Positions 45,961 through 59,480 are shown, numbered from the stretch's first letter. The stretch: 64,000 bases of DNA from Maratus speciosus (GCA_963932465.1 OZ010795.1:472926806-472990805); one strand, 5' to 3'. Program-made: numbers and translations. Notes: generated by a model from the sequence alone, not told the origin.

Positions 45961-47650
45961 GTTCAGACGTCCAGCTACACGTTATGTCTCACAATAACTT
46001 TCACAAAAAAGGATCTGATCATATAGATTTGTCGATGAGGTATTCGGAATTGGCTGCATAGAATTTGGTTTTATGTTGTTGATTCGTTCGAAAAATATGG
46101 ACCATTTTTTTTTTTTTTTTTTTTTGGCATGCCATACTGATTTTCTATGAGAATTCAGCAGATTTTGAAATTTTATCAATCACTGAAAAGAAAATGGCAC
46201 ATTTAAGTAATTGATTTAAATTTAAAACTTTGGATGCTAAATATACTTTACGCAAAGTCTTCAATTATCCTATCGGTTTGGAATTCAGTCGTACGTTTCT
46301 CAGATGCTCGCAATTGGCTATGTAAATTTTGATAGAATTGTTTGCACCAGTTCCAAAAGTAAGAAGCATTTTACTTTCTAACTTTTTTTCAAATTTGACA
46401 CTGTATGTTTTTTTTCTTTTCGCATTTAGCAGTTACCTAGCAATTTTATTCCATGACGTATAAAAAATTATTAAAGTAATCCCGATTAATCAAGATTAAG
46501 CAGGAAATTTTAATGAGGAAGAAATAGGCCAGCTTAAGGTAATTGAGTAGGTAATAGGTTGGAGTCAAATATGAACGATGCTGTGTTCACTATTAAAGGT
46601 CTGTCACAAAAACCACTCTCTAGAGATAAATCACGCTTTGATAAAGTACGCCAATTGGCAATGCACTCGATTATGGATGATTATCTAATTAGCTTAAAAG
46701 TCTCCATATACATGAATGTGTTGCAATTGAAATGTAAGTGAACATTCTAGAGCTATTTGCCGAATTGAGTGTGTTAAGCAATTTTGTCAAGGTCTTGGAA
46801 AGCTCAAGTACATCATAAGAAATACCTACGAAATCTCTCATAATGACAAAGTAGTCTTACCATTTTATTCTATTTCTACCTATTTGGAGAAGAATTATAT
46901 AACTAAATTGAATTGAATTGAGAATACAAGTATCATGAAAAAATACATGGCATACATCTAAGGATGACTAAGCTGGTCGCCAAAAGTAGCTAATTATAAT
47001 AAAATGTCAAAATTTTATTTACAGAAAAATCTTATTTTTGGGTGATTTTAGTATGCTATTGCTATCGAGTAAGTTAGAATGTATTTAGGTAACCTTTAAA
47101 TATTATAGATAATATTATATATAAATCTGACCTTTAAATATTATAGAATGACCACCAAAGCTGTTTTTCTGTAACAAAAATTGTAAAACATCAAATTTCT
47201 AAATTAGATATAAGTTAGATATAGCAGATTCAGTTCATATTTCCATACATGAAATTTTATTTTACTTATTAATTATATTCAGGTGTTTCGTGGTCGGCAG
47301 TTAAGTAAATATTGCAATTTGGATATCAGGATAACATAAAATCCTTATCCAAACTGTTATTTATCCTAATAAAATCACAGTATAAAACGAAATCCAATAT
47401 TCGCGCAATCAATAGCATCAATATCATTGTATATATAACCGTGTTTAATTTAACGCTTCTCATTTCGGAACCTTCAAAGAATTTTATATGCGTATAAATA
47501 TTTATGTAATTTTAAAATTTTAAATTGCGGATTGTAGGATGTTAAATACGAGTATCATGCAGAGTGAGATTACAAAACAATGACTTACAGAACTGATGTT
47601 GAGGTTCCTGATCTTCTAATTTACTAGTTAATTGCCAACTGCACAGTTAT
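45961..47650. repeat. Dispersed repeat family, copy 1 (partner 53350-55150)
   Basis: Shared words in the same order include 'tttctatgagaattcag...gattttgaaattt' with 'tttcctatagcaattcagacg', 'aaaggaaatggc', and, at the far end, 'tttaatttaacgcttct', 'aaattgcggattg', 'cagtgacttacagaactgat' with 'gttgaggttcctgatctt' and 'tttactagtta'. The poly-T tract at 46105-46125 yields a lysine-run frame on the minus strand that is not a gene. Element type is not clear. Confidence 0.65.
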
Positions 47651-47659
47651 TTTCATTCT

Positions 47660-47809
47660 TTATGGAATACCTCTTGCGGTAACATAAAATTTGATTTTCC
47701 AATCCTCGGTCACTTGCACACTTCTACTGACGTCTGGGTCTACATCTACCATACGTTTTCTGCGAAATTTTAATTTTTCAAAAGCTTCATAGTATTTCTT
47801 TTTCGGCAT
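47660..47809 (-). CDS. Short unassigned reading frame (49 codons)
   Basis: ATG at 47807-47809, TAA at 47660-47662. The peptide opens MPKKKYYEAFEKLKFRRKRM, continues with VDVDPDVSRSVQVTEDWKIK and ends FYVTARGIP. It is balanced in composition and basic at the start, unlike the surrounding repeat translations. It has no signal peptide or membrane segment and no family that I recognise. No promoter or splice signal is evident. It could be an exon or a transposon-encoded fragment, or chance. Confidence 0.25.
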   Translation of the reverse strand: MPKKKYYEAFEKLKFRRKRMVDVDPDVSRSVQVTEDWKIKFYVTARGIP

Positions 47810-47989
47810 TTTCTTCAAATTTCATTTTTAAAAATTCGACGAATGTTGCTAGGGAAGAAAGGAGAATCACCCCTAAAAATTTTGTCCGCACTAATCGAGA
47901 AGCATCTAAATAAAAATACTGCAGTAAGTGTATGTTACCTGTATATCCAAATAATACTTTTGATAATCCTAGACCCTTCTTCTATTTGC

Positions 47990-48400
47990 TCCGCTAAAGG
48001 GCTGCTAATGATAGATTTTCTCATGTTGCACAAAATAGTTGTGCCAACGTTGGTTAATTGTTGACTAATTGTCGATCCATTTTGGGCCACAGTAAGAAAT
48101 TTGCGCTTTGCCGTAGCATTAGCCAACTAATCATGTGCCAACAAAGGCCCAACAATGGTCCAGCAGTTTGTTGCTCAGAATCTTGTCAAGATACGCTCCA
48201 AATTACAAGGATCTCTGCATCTACCGATTAACATCTATTAGCCAACCCTTCGAATTCCATTCGAATCCCACCATTTCTCAGCAGCTTCCTCAAATTGCCA
48301 ACCGTTTGCCAACCCCCATTCCAATCCCACCATTTCCCAACGGTAGCCACAAATTGCCAAGAATCGGCCAACAAACGGTGCTTTTTGTTATAATATCTCT
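47990..48400. repeat. Block rich in GCCAAC/GTTGGC words
   Basis: 'tgccaacgttggttaa', 'ttagccaacta', 'tgtgccaacaaaggcccaac', 'ttgccaaccgtttgccaac' and 'cggccaacaaacgg' cluster here, with opposing copies that could pair. 'cgaatcccaccatttctcag' and 'caatcccaccatttcccaa' form a short direct repeat. It is probably a decayed MITE. The frame at 48135-48731 starts in it. Confidence 0.5.
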
Positions 48401-48448
48401 GTATGGTGATAGACATATATTTTATTTTTTTAAATTCAAGCCATCACA

Positions 48449-48731
48449 AAACGGAAATAGAAAAAACTTCTTGTTAAATAATGTCGTTCGTAAAATACAG
48501 TTTAAAAAGTACATTTTTATCATTCCCGAGCCTCCTACAGAAGGGAAAATCAGGAAGAAGTTTAATTTTGTTTTATGTAAAATTTCAGGTTTTAAAGATG
48601 TCTTTTTGAAAAGTGATAGTGATATTACAAATGATTACCCAGTAACACTGGTTGATGTTAAAAGAGTACGAGTTAAAAGAGTAAGATGCACAGTGCACCT
48701 TAGTGATCCTTTTAAATTTCATTATGTTTGA
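48449..48731 (+). CDS. Unassigned open frame, C-terminal part (about 93 codons)
   Basis: An uninterrupted frame runs to TGA at 48729-48731. It includes FIIPEPPTEGKIRKKFNFVL, then GFKDVFLKSDSDITNDYPVT, and a basic VKRVRVKRVRC near the end. The first half of the longer frame (from 48135) is repeat-derived, so I restrict the call to the part with protein-like composition. There is no ATG in this part. I do not recognise the family; it may be a domesticated or dead transposon exon, or chance. Confidence 0.25.
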
Positions 48732-48734
48732 AGT

Positions 48735-49730
48735 ATCATAACATCATTAAAATGCACCGTAAAACATTTTTCCACATAATGTAATAGGATTCTTTTGTGC
48801 GTCCCTGAAATGCGTATGAATCTCATTATTTTTCATATATCGTAACATCAATAAAATGCCCTTCAAACGAATTTTCCCCATAGGCCAGAATGTAATGGAA
48901 ATTAATTGTGTGTCCCTGTATACGACCTATAAATACTACCTACCTACTTTTCGATATCGAAAATTCTATAGTAAACCTTAATTAGATATAACAAGAACAA
49001 AAAGCCATGCGTACACTATAGATTATGTAACACTTTCCAATACATTGAGCTATAACAAAACTTCACAGTTTAGTTGTGAAAGATGACGTCTGAATGGAAC
49101 TTGGAAACCGCATAATGCATTTGAAAACCAGATTTTTGCTATTGCCATGAATAGTCGTTAAAATATAAGATTTTTTTTGCAGCCCTGTATATGATCTACA
49201 GATATGTATGCATACTACATAGTATGTCAAATGTTTGTTCAGTTAAACGCATAGCACAGTTGTAAATTTCCACTCAACAATTTCCCCCCAATAAACGGAT
49301 GTTATTGAGAAATTTTTTGCGACCCTGTATATGATCTGTAGAATTTATACACAGCAAGTAATATTTAAAAAGAAGTTAAATTTAAAAACGCATACCGCAA
49401 CTGAAACCATACTTTTAGCAATTGTTGTTCCTAGGCTTCAATAGTTCAATTATTGCTCATTTTCTTCTACATCCAAATTCTTTTGTGTGTCCCTGTAAAT
49501 AATCGATAAGTTCTATGCGCACCGTATTCTATATTAAGTACCTTGTAGTACACTTCAATGATGTACATCAGTTTCAATATGTTTAAAATACTGTAATATC
49601 ATTAAAATACACGACAAACGATTTTCCCCATCGACCGTAATGTAAGGGAATTCTTTAGAGCGGCCCTGTAAATGAACCGAATACGCCACACACTTCATTT
49701 TCAATACCGAACATGCCATACTAAACCCCA
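48735..49730 (+). repeat. Degenerate tandem array, unit about 160-190 bp, about six units
   Basis: The phrase 'ttttg(t/c)g(t/a)ccctgtatatgat' and variants recur near 48795, 48917, 49175, 49318, 49480 and 49660. Several are preceded by 'aaaatgc..cgacaaacgattt' and 'tccccat'. The same phrase occurs inverted in the array at 59600-62400. Confidence 0.72.
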
Positions 49731-52700
49731 ATAACAGATATTCATTTCATAGCAATCGGACAATACTTTTGCGCACGGAGAGACGAACCGAATTCATAAA
49801 CACTTTTCAACTAGGTTGGAAAGTGTTAAAAATTACATGGCAATACGAATATATATTTGAGTTCGAGTGCGGGAGGCGGAACAAACCTAATAACTTATAA
49901 TCGCTTTGATCTGTGTTAGAAATTGTTAAAAAAAAAGGGAAAAATTAATTAATTAATTAAAAATGCATCAAATATCCAGCTGTTTTGCGAGAGCTTCCCA
50001 AATGCTCCTCAGATCTCAAATTCCCTTCTTCAGGGTTAGGTTATACGTTATCGTCATGAAACGATGATAGCAATTAGCAATCGTATTTATTTCTCAACAG
50101 TTTTTCTTTCACTGTGCTCTTTTTAAAGATAAAGCGTGCTTCTTTCTTCTTTGCTGTGTAATTGAAAAGAAATTTCTCAAATACGTACTTAATTTTATTA
50201 AAATCTTATTCACGACTCGCCATCTTCGCTAAGATTTTAAAACTTAAAAAAAAAAAAAAAGCTTTTAAGCATGTATTTTAGGGATGTTTTGTCGATGTCA
50301 CTGATAATAATTATTCTTTAAAAAGAGCATGCATTAAAAAAAAAATAATAATAATAATAAATTGTAAAAATACGAATGTATTATTGCATGGCTTTATTGG
50401 ATAGAGAATGAAAATCCTTCAATCTTTTTCATTTTCGGTAGTGCTGCCATCTGTTATGAAAAATGAAATATTTCCTTTTTTAATACGATGAATATGGTAT
50501 ATATAAAAATGTTATCACTGGGTATTTTTCGACAAATTTTGAATAAAATAATTAAGAAAAATTATATATACGAAACAATAAACATTCCAATTTGTTAACA
50601 ACAATATTTCCTTCTATTATCGCATCGTTACACTATAAAATAATTAGAAAAACAAAACATAAATAAATAAATAAATAAATAATACAAATACAAAATTTAT
50701 TTTTTTTAGATATATTTTGAGATGATTTTATAGATTTTTCGGAAAATCAACGATTTATTGATAGAATGTCTTTATGGTCTTAATAATTCAAATAACATGA
50801 AAATAAATTAGAATTTATGCTTTGTTAGTAGCGTCATCTATCAGCTTATTTTGAAACCAAATAAAGGCAAATATGCTCTAATTTATTGACTGCTTTTTGC
50901 TTAGGTGAGCCTGTGATTCACCCTCAACTTGGATGGGATCTACATTTACTTGTATGCCACTCCATAGGACAGCCAATAACTCCGATCATGGAAAAAGAAC
51001 GATGAAATATTAGATAAATTTTCAAGCAACAATTAGATCAAAATTAAAAAAAAAAAAAAAAAAAAATCTACCTCCTCAGCAGATTTTATTGATGCATCTG
51101 CTAGCGTAAATATATTTCTTAAAGTAAAATTTAAAAATATAATCCTAACCACTGTAGAGCGTAAATAAAATGACAAGTTCCTTATATTTTAACCCGCTTC
51201 CAACAAAATATATTACTATAGTTTCTTTGTATATCGGGTAAATGTGCCAGTGGTAATAATGGACACCATTAAGGAATTAATTAAAAAAATTAATTAAAGG
51301 TTATAATTATTATATCTCATCACGTTTTTTAATATTATATCAAAATTATTTAACCAATCTCAAAGTCTAATTTGCCATTGTATATTAAAATGTAACTGTG
51401 ATAGCAATATAAAACATAACACTCAAAACTCCTGTAACGAATACTCTACAAAAAATAATAGATAATTGTGTTTTTATTTTTTATCATTGTATTTACAGCC
51501 AGAATTTAATGAAATGTATACTAAGAAAACTAAGTAGACATTTTCAAATAAATATAAAGATTAAGATATAAATAATCTTATTCCTCTGGTATTGAGATTG
51601 AGGCCGGCGAGAATGACAATAACAAATTACGTCATTCTGATACGATTATGGTAATTTTTTTGTTTCAGTGTTACGAATGGAAATGCATATTTATGTCATT
51701 TTACACTAGTTCAAGAGTTCTGCCGTTCTGCATTTAATGATTTTTAATTGAAAAAGACCGAATTTCAGTGAGTGAAAATAACGAGATATAACCCTCCGAC
51801 TGTCTTGGAAAAGGGCAAAATTGTAATGTTGTTTTCTCTGCATTTTGTTTTAAATGCTGAAAAAAAAAAAAAAAATCATTCTTTGAACATTTTATAAAAA
51901 AAAACTTAATAACGAATATGAATGCAATCCTTGGAAGTATTAATCATTGTTCAATGTATTAAATATACATTAAATCAATAGAATTATATTACTTTAAATA
52001 TTGCTTGTATTGCAGTGAAACCTGGAGCTTAGTGAACGTATTAACACGGGCTTGTCAGTGAGGTGGTTTTAACAAGAAGCGAGTATTTTCTTTGATAAAA
52101 CTGAAATGTTTCACAACGAATTGTAATAACGAAAATTTCTAGATTTTTTACTCCGCTGATACATGAAAGCGAAAATCCCCTTGATGAGTAAAAATCAGTT
52201 CATATGCAATGTTCCCGCTGGTAAACACAACGTCTGAAAATATATTGAATAATTTACTATTTTAATTAACAAAATCTGCAGCTTTGCGTGCGTACTTGCT
52301 GAAATATAAGTGGTTTGTATACCTACTAACATGAGACAGAAATTATGCTGCTAAATTATATGTTACTAAGTCAGATTTTGAGGAAAATTCGTTGTGTTAT
52401 TTCATATGGTGAATGCGAGGAATAAAAATATTTTATTAAGTACTAGAGTTAATGACAAAATCGTCATTTTATCCTGCTTACAGCTAACCCCTTTCAAAAC
52501 ACTGGTACAATATCCTCTTCAGTTCCGAAGCTAAAATAATAATACAAATGCTTATTCATTGGTTTTCTCCAAACAAAATGACATCGTAAATGAAAGAAAA
52601 AATATCTTTTCTGAAATTGATCCTTTAGGCGCTTAGTAATTTAGATTATCTAAAACTACAAACCCCCTTAAAAACATCAATTTAATAACCATTAACCTAA

Positions 52701-53345
52701 ATTAACGCAATGACAAATTTAAGAGCTTTAAACAAGTAAATAATCTAGAAATCCTCAACATTTTTTATTGAAAAAGATTTAACTTAAATATTTATGATAA
52801 TTTCTCACTTTCTTGGTCATACTGTATTTTGGGCATTTTTAGACATTTTTCAAACTCAAATAAAAATAACATTTATTTTATGTGGGAATCAGCTTGGATG
52901 CCGCCATTTATTCGTTTGCTTTGAACGCAAAAAACATTCAGCTGTTAAGAAGTGATGTGAAAATGTAAAAAAATCGGACATTTTAGTTTTTATAAGGAAA
53001 AGAACAGAAGTCCCCGAACGGGGACCCAGGGACTAAAGAGGTTATTGTCTACTTAGGAATTCCGTTTATCATCTATTCTAAAATGAAAAAAAATGTTTAA
53101 AATCGGTTCAGTAATCGCAGAGACTATATCGTCTGAATAAAAGAAAGTTTATTTTTTACAGCATTATTGGACCTTGGTTCAGCATTTAAAAGAAAAAAAA
53201 ATGAAATAGTAGTTAAATAATGAGTTGTAAAACATCGGTTTAGCATATAACCAACATTTGTGTACGGCAAAAAGCTAAATCTGAAGTGTTCCTTTAGTTA
53301 GTTACTAATAACATCTCTTTATTACTGTTATTTTAATTAATTGCC
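49731..53345. other. Long AT-rich stretch without firm feature
   Basis: Low-complexity tracts only: (TTAA)n near 49943, poly-A near 50247 and 51047, (AAT)n near 50343, (AAAT)n near 50662. At 52015, 'cagtgaaacctggagcttag' resembles a lone pogo-type terminus. A small hairpin 'tccccgaacgggga' is at 53011. No gene. Confidence 0.5.
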
Positions 53346-53349
53346 GAAA

Positions 53350-55150
53350 CGTCAGTGAAGGCTTACTGTGGAGACACGAAATGTTTTGGTTTCCGTTTGT
53401 CTGTCTGTCTGTCCGTCTGTTCCGCGATAACTGCCGTAAAAAGCATCCGATTAGCTTAAAATTAAGTATGCATGTTGGTAAAATCCCCGGATTTAGCTGT
53501 ATAGTTTTTGGTTAAATTTGGTTCATGCGTTCGGAATATATAGAACATTTTATTTTGCGACTTAATGCTTTCCTATAGCAATTCAGACGATTTTTCCATT
53601 TTTATTTGTTGAAAGGAAATGGCTCATATGATTGACGGATTTAAATAGTAAATTATGGATGATGTAATTTCTAATTAGAACCATACATTATTCATATTAG
53701 TTTGAAATTTTGTGTATACATTTGTCAGAGTTTTTAAATTCGGTGTTTAATTTATGGAGGTATTTTATATATGTGTTCCAATAATATATCTTTTTATAAA
53801 TTTACTTTTTTTCAAAGCACATATTTCATTGTTTTATTTTCTTTTAACTGTTGCCTAGCGACGGAACTACACCTAAAAATATCGTAAATGTGAAAGTATT
53901 TGTAATTGTTTGAAGTCAATCAAAGTCAAAAGGGACGAATTAATGCCTTTGTGACTTTACATATAGATGAAATTTACCCCAGAAATAAAGAAAGACTATG
54001 TTCTGCTTATTTTGTTCAAATATTTTTTCTTTTAAATTAAGAAGTTCATTATTTTCATAAGGAATAAATTGACATTTTGCTATAAATTTAACAATCATTT
54101 TTTTTTTTTTTTTTTTTTACCGTTGCCAAGAAAATCCTATCCCAGAATAATAATTTATCCTAAACAGTTAATTTTGATTTGAAAGATTTTCATGTGCAAG
54201 AGGAAAATGAAATAAAAAATAGACATGAATACGTCGTCATATTGGAAATAAAACTAAAATACGAAAAGAAGGTGAATTTGATCTCATATATCAAAAATAA
54301 AACTAATATGCTTTGAGGTTGAAATAAAAAGGGCTTGTGTTATGATATTAATTCTTATTATTAAAAGAAATGTTACTAATATCTCATGGTTTATCGTCTG
54401 CACACAGCTAACAGAAATGTTAATTTTTAATCGAAAATTTCAATGAGAAAAAAAAAAAAACTTTTGAAAATCAAATATATAGTAAATGTCAAAATTTTAC
54501 ACCGCAAAATTATCGCTGTCGAAAATGACGTCATTGTATTGGGAAATAAATATTCTCATTCTTAAAAACCAAGCATTAACTAGATTACCTAAAAAAATAT
54601 TTTATGACGAGTGTTACTTCTTAATGCCGTCTCATTTCAGAAAATATGAATGAAAATTATTTTATTTTTAAAAGGAAATTATATTTTCATTCATAAAATC
54701 TAAACTTTTAATATAATTGCGTCAATGTGAATCATTTTCTGTCCACCAGTATTGAAAATTAAGGCTCGGAAGTATAAAAAGAAATTTAAGATTTGCGATA
54801 ACCATTAGTGCAATAAATAAAAAGTTACATATGTAAATTAATGAAACCACGGGGAGTTCAGGAGGCGGAGCCCCCCGCCCCTGAAGAAATCTGTTTTATT
54901 ATTTAAAAAAATATCAGAATTAGTAGCTCATGAAAATTATTTCAAAATATCCTTCCATAACAACGTTTTTAATTTAATGCTTCTAATGTCTGAAAACTTC
55001 GTATTTTTTATTCTTATAAATAATTACATAATTTGAAAAATTTAAATTGCGGTTTGCATGAAATTGAATATTACCAAAGTGTGTCTAAAAACAGTGACTT
55101 GCAGAGCTGACGTTGAGGCTCCTGATCTGCAGATTTACTAGTTATAGCAG
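53350..55150. repeat. Dispersed repeat family, copy 2 (partner 45961-47650)
   Basis: Contains a (GTCT)n run at 53396-53420, 'ccgcgataactgccgtaaa', and the words shared with copy 1. A GC-rich hairpin-forming patch, ggaggcggagccccccgccc, lies at 54861-54880. Without a CTAG terminus I do not call it a Helitron. Poly-T at 54098-54118. Confidence 0.6.
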
Positions 55151-55279
55151 TTACTGCATACTTGCATTTTATCCCACTGCTACAAAAAGTTGTATCTAAC
55201 ACTGGGGTAATAAAAAGTAAAATTTGCTTCCCTGTTCAATTTTTAAAAATTTAATTATATATATAAATAAAACATTGTT

Positions 55280-55690
55280 ATTGAATTTAATTCCAAATTT
55301 TTATAACTCACTTTCTGCTAAACAGATTTTTATGGGGATTGCATTGTCAATTAGGTAATTTGAGAGTGAAGTTTTCAGTGCATAACACACATTACTTAGT
55401 TATAGAACTATGGGGAAAAGTTTTATAATCTACTTCAGGTATAAAATGCAAATGATATTTTCATTGCGAACCCTTATAATTCACGTTCTGCTAAACGGAT
55501 ATTTATGGGTCTTACATAGTCAGGTCATTTTGGGGGAAAGTTTTAGTGTGCAACGCATTGTTCCACGTTGCTTAGTTATAGAGGTACAGGAGAAAATTAC
55601 ATAATTAGGTGAACCCTATTATAAAATATTAGCCTTTTTTTTTCTTTTTTAAGTTTTACTGAATTGATTTTGATAAGGAGTAGCACTATT
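55280..55690. repeat. Short tandem repeat, unit about 165 bp, two to three units
   Basis: 'ttataactcactttctgcta' with 'aacagatttttatgggga' (55300) recurs as 'ttataattcacgttctgcta' with 'aacggatatttatgggtc' (55474). Both are followed by 'ttacttagttatagaactat' or 'tgcttagttatagaggtaca'. A weaker third copy begins near 55650. Confidence 0.75.
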
Positions 55691-55889
55691 AATTAGATAA
55701 ATTATGTAAAATTATATTCAAATTGTAAAACTTATATTTTACGTAAGTGGAGCCGCGGGGAAAAACTTTTAATAGGAATAAAACGAAACTAGGAAACACG
55801 AATTCTGCTTTTTCAGAATTTAGTGTCGCCCCCGATGAAAAAAAAAATATATATGTATATAAATATAAATAGTTCAGTTTTAAAACTCT

Positions 55890-56300
55890 AAGCACGCACT
55901 TTTATTTTACATAAAATGATGTCATCCGCATCCGCTAAAGCATTCTACATTTACGATCCAGTCTTAAACAACATCTATAGTAAAATATGTAAAGGACGTG
56001 AATATCGCTAACTAATACACAAATTCATAAAAAGAGATTTCGTCATTCAAGAAACTCGACAAAATAATATGCTATCTCATGATTCATATGCCTTCATTTG
56101 TTTGTAATATTAATATAGATACTTAAAATTAGTTTATAATAGCTCCGTGTTTTATCAGAAATCATTCATTTATATTTTTTCGAGATAGCACGTATTTTAA
56201 TTACTTTTTTTGCAGTTTTTATGAGAAAATGACAACAAAAAGATATAATTGTTATTTTTCAACTATTTTCTCTTTACTTTCTACAGAAATTGAATACTTG
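55890..56300 (-). repeat. Fragment of Helitron-associated repeat (partner 32640-32900)
   Basis: 'aaaatgatgtcatccgcatc', 'gctaaagcattctacattta', 'gatccagtcttaaac' and 'ttatgagaaaatgacaacaa' follow the same order as at 32670-32850. No Helitron terminus is present here. Confidence 0.7.
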
Positions 56301-56945
56301 AGTTGGAGACGACACATTAATAGGTGGAAGAAAGAAATAGCATACCGGGGGCTAATAATGAAGAAATTTGAAAAAAAAAATCGACAAGGATGAGAAAATG
56401 TTTTGTACAGTTTATAGTAAAAATAAATAAATAAGATATGATAAAATAAAATAAAATAAAATAAAATAGTTCAATAAGGTGGATTCACGGTGATACATAC
56501 TAGAGGGTGACCTAAAAAGTCCGCTATTGGGAATTTAAATAGTCCATGCGCTAATTAGAAAAGTTCAAAAGAATTTTAAGAACCACTAAGTTCAGTACTG
56601 GAGTTTGTTTGATTAAGGGATGAATCGGTGTATAAGCGAACGGAGCTCAGAATAACGTCACAAAAATTCCACTCATGTAGTACGTTACCACAATCTTTTC
56701 CCGAAAGAGTGTTGTTACATTATCGAAGTTTATTTTTTATTCTTGTTTCTTTGTTCTCGATTTTTTTCTGGCCAGTCATCGGAAATTCAGCTCATTAACT
56801 CTGATTTTCATGCAATTACGGCAGCTTAATTCTCACATCATACAATGTGAATTGCGTCCCACGGTTTGGAATGTGAAATGCTATATCAATTATATAAAAA
56901 ATAATCATGGTAGATGATATCTTTCCGATTTTTGAAGCGTCAGTG
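56301..56945. other. No recognisable feature
   Basis: AT-rich with (AAATA)n near 56440-56466. Confidence 0.45.
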
Positions 56946-56951
56946 TATATG

Positions 56952-57736
56952 CAGAGTGGTCATAAAATAACTTCCCCGATATATGAACCCCTAGCGGCCT
57001 AACCCCTCAACCAATCGAAAAGAAATTTTAGATATACTTATTTGAAGGTATGCGTTCAAGATCGGGATGATTTAAAACAATTCTCTTGATTACGGTTACA
57101 ATGAAAAAATTTCAAAATTTTTAAATGGCAACACCCATTTTTTTTCACGCACAAATTCATCATCGTATTGAAAAACCATAAATGGCGTTTGAATGATACA
57201 CGTACGATGAAAATTGCCGGCGTAAAACGCTTGCAAAAAAGACCACTGCTAGGAACGAAGGGGCGGCTACAAGACATGTTTTTCAGTAGCCGATTCTTTT
57301 TTTCACTTGTGAACTGAGTAATGTTGTAAGATTTGTTTTAACATGTTGTGTTTGAGTACACATAGTAAAAATAGAAATGTAATAATTTGTTTTGGGGTGC
57401 GCCGAATATTACGTTACATAGAAACTGATTAGGATTGAGTGCCACGATATTACACCGGCAGTTTTAGTCATACGTGTATCGTTTGAACGCCATTTATGGT
57501 TTTTCAGTGCGCTGATGAATTTGCGCAGGAAAAAAAGGGGTATTGCCATTCGAAAATTTCGGAATTTTTTCACTGTAACTGTAACCGTGGCCGTGGGAGC
57601 TGTATTGTTTTAAATCATCACGATCTCGAGCGCATACCTTTAAATAACTAAATCTGAAATTTCCTTTCGATTGGTTGAGCGGTTAGGTCGCTAGGGGTAC
57701 ATATATCGGGGAAGTTTTTTTTTAATGACTACCCTG
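56952..57736. mobile_element. MITE-like element with long (about 280 bp) inverted repeats
   Basis: The left arm from cagagtggtcataaaataac to about 57230 and the right arm from about 57450 to 57736 are complementary over nearly their whole length. Shared words include 'ttccccgatatatgaacccc', 'caaccaatcgaaaagaaatt', 'tttaaaacaat' and 'aaaccataaatggcgtt'. The spacer is about 220 bp. Neither arm codes for protein and the target duplication is unclear. Confidence 0.82.
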
Positions 57737-57739
57737 TAC

Positions 57740-58157
57740 ATACAGTATAGTGTGTGCGTATATAATTACTATTTTTGGAAAAGAATTTATCATGATCTAC
57801 TTCAACAACATATGCAAATTTCACAGATAAGGATTTCATAAAGATTCTATTTATCGAGATAGTAAAAAATACTATATTCAAATCTATTATATATTTTTGA
57901 AAAAAAAACATTTATGAATCGATAGAGAATTTTAAAAGCGAAAATAATGCTGCCTACTTTAACAAGATATAAATATTTCGTGGTAATTGCAATTGCAGTA
58001 AAAATTACAGTTATTTTTACCGAAAGTTGGAGCACGAAAGAACGAGCAGCGACAAGATACACAAACATATATTGGAATTTTCTGAGTCTAAGAAAATTTA
58101 TACTGAATCATGTAGAAAATACAGTCTTTCAATTAAAAATAGTTGTACAGCCACATA

Positions 58158-58201
<44 letters not shown>

Positions 58202-59195
58202 ATAAGTCCCTATTAATTCTGTCGCAAATGATAGTATAAAACTATGACTGTGATGAATCGATTAGTAATAACGTCCAGTAATTAACGGTATACTTAAATT
58301 TTGCTTAGAGAGTCGTCGAAATATAGAAATTGTACCAATTTTTAAATCTTGTAGTCATTTTTTTCCCCGTTTTATGTTTTAAATTTTTTTATTATTTTTT
58401 ACATTCTTAAAATGATGTATTCTAACATCCGGGTAAATATTTTTTAAATCGGAGTTGTTGAGTCACAAAGGGTTAAATAGACATTTTATCCTTTTGATAC
58501 CTGGTTTGTAAATCCACAGAAATAAATTTTTCAATTGTTCACTAATTCCTTCCATGAAAAATCTATCCTATACTTAAACTGTGACCTAAAGTAAACAAAT
58601 AGTAATGGAATAGCCTTATTTATATTATTTTTAACTCTCCTCACGCACTAGCGTTATTTTTTATGAAGCTTTTAATTTGAAGGAAAAACGTATATCATTT
58701 ATTTTTTAAATAACAGAGTATCCCATTATCAAAAACCATTAATCATGAAATATGCTGTTTTAAATTGATTTTTTTAAATATCTTATTCATATTGAAATAG
58801 AGAAATTTAATTAGTGATATTTTTCTAAAGAATACGTATAACATAAATAAGTTGCTGTGCTAATTTTAATGATCTAAAGATATGTAATTGAAAGACAGTT
58901 TTTTCCCTCACTTTATAATTGCTATCTGCTCTTTTATTTTCTTCCCACCCATAATATTATGTATGTGTATGAATGCATGTATTTAATTAGCAACACATCA
59001 GAATTCCCGTCTAAAATGTATGGTTAAATGTTATTAAAAAGCTTTTTTGCAACTATATCATTCAAGTAAATGATTTTAACACTTTCCAAACATAGTTGTT
59101 TATGACTTTGGTTTATCCTTCTGCCTATCTGCCCACGCTATAACTATCGTAAATTTGCTTGGATTTCCACATAATTTATATATGTTATTGAAGTT
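57740..59195. other. No gene; poly-A tract
   Basis: Includes a 39-bp poly-A tract (58160-58198), which creates lysine-run frames on the plus strand that are not genes. The end string 'aaagggttaaat' at 58469 resembles one terminus of a TTAA MITE, but I see no partner. Confidence 0.45.
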
Positions 59196-59200
59196 TACTA

Positions 59201-59480
59201 CACTGTAAAAAAAGATGTAAATCTACAAATCTAGTTTTTATAAAAGCTTCAGAAATTTGTATGTTTACTAAAATTTTATCTGTTCACTATACAGAAAAAA
59301 GATGTAAATCTACAAAACTAGGTTTGTAAAGCTACAGAAATCTGTATGCTTACTAAAATTTTATCGGTAACCTGGAATAATTACATGATTTTTTTTTTGT
59401 TGTTGTTGCAATTACAATAGAAGTTCTAGGCATCCTTTCCTAGATAATTCTTAGTATCCTTATAGATTTTTTTTACAGTG
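59201..59480. mobile_element. Small TA-flanked MITE (280 bp)
   Basis: TA|cactgtaaaaaaa at 59201 and the complement ttttttttacagtg|TA at 59480. Inside, 'aaaaagatgtaaatctacaa' starts two direct repeats of about 80 bp (59210 and 59297). Confidence 0.75.

Noticed and set aside
54840..54895. GC-rich hairpin as a Helitron 3' end
   Set aside because: No CTAG|T follows the hairpin and no 5' TC end could be paired with it.
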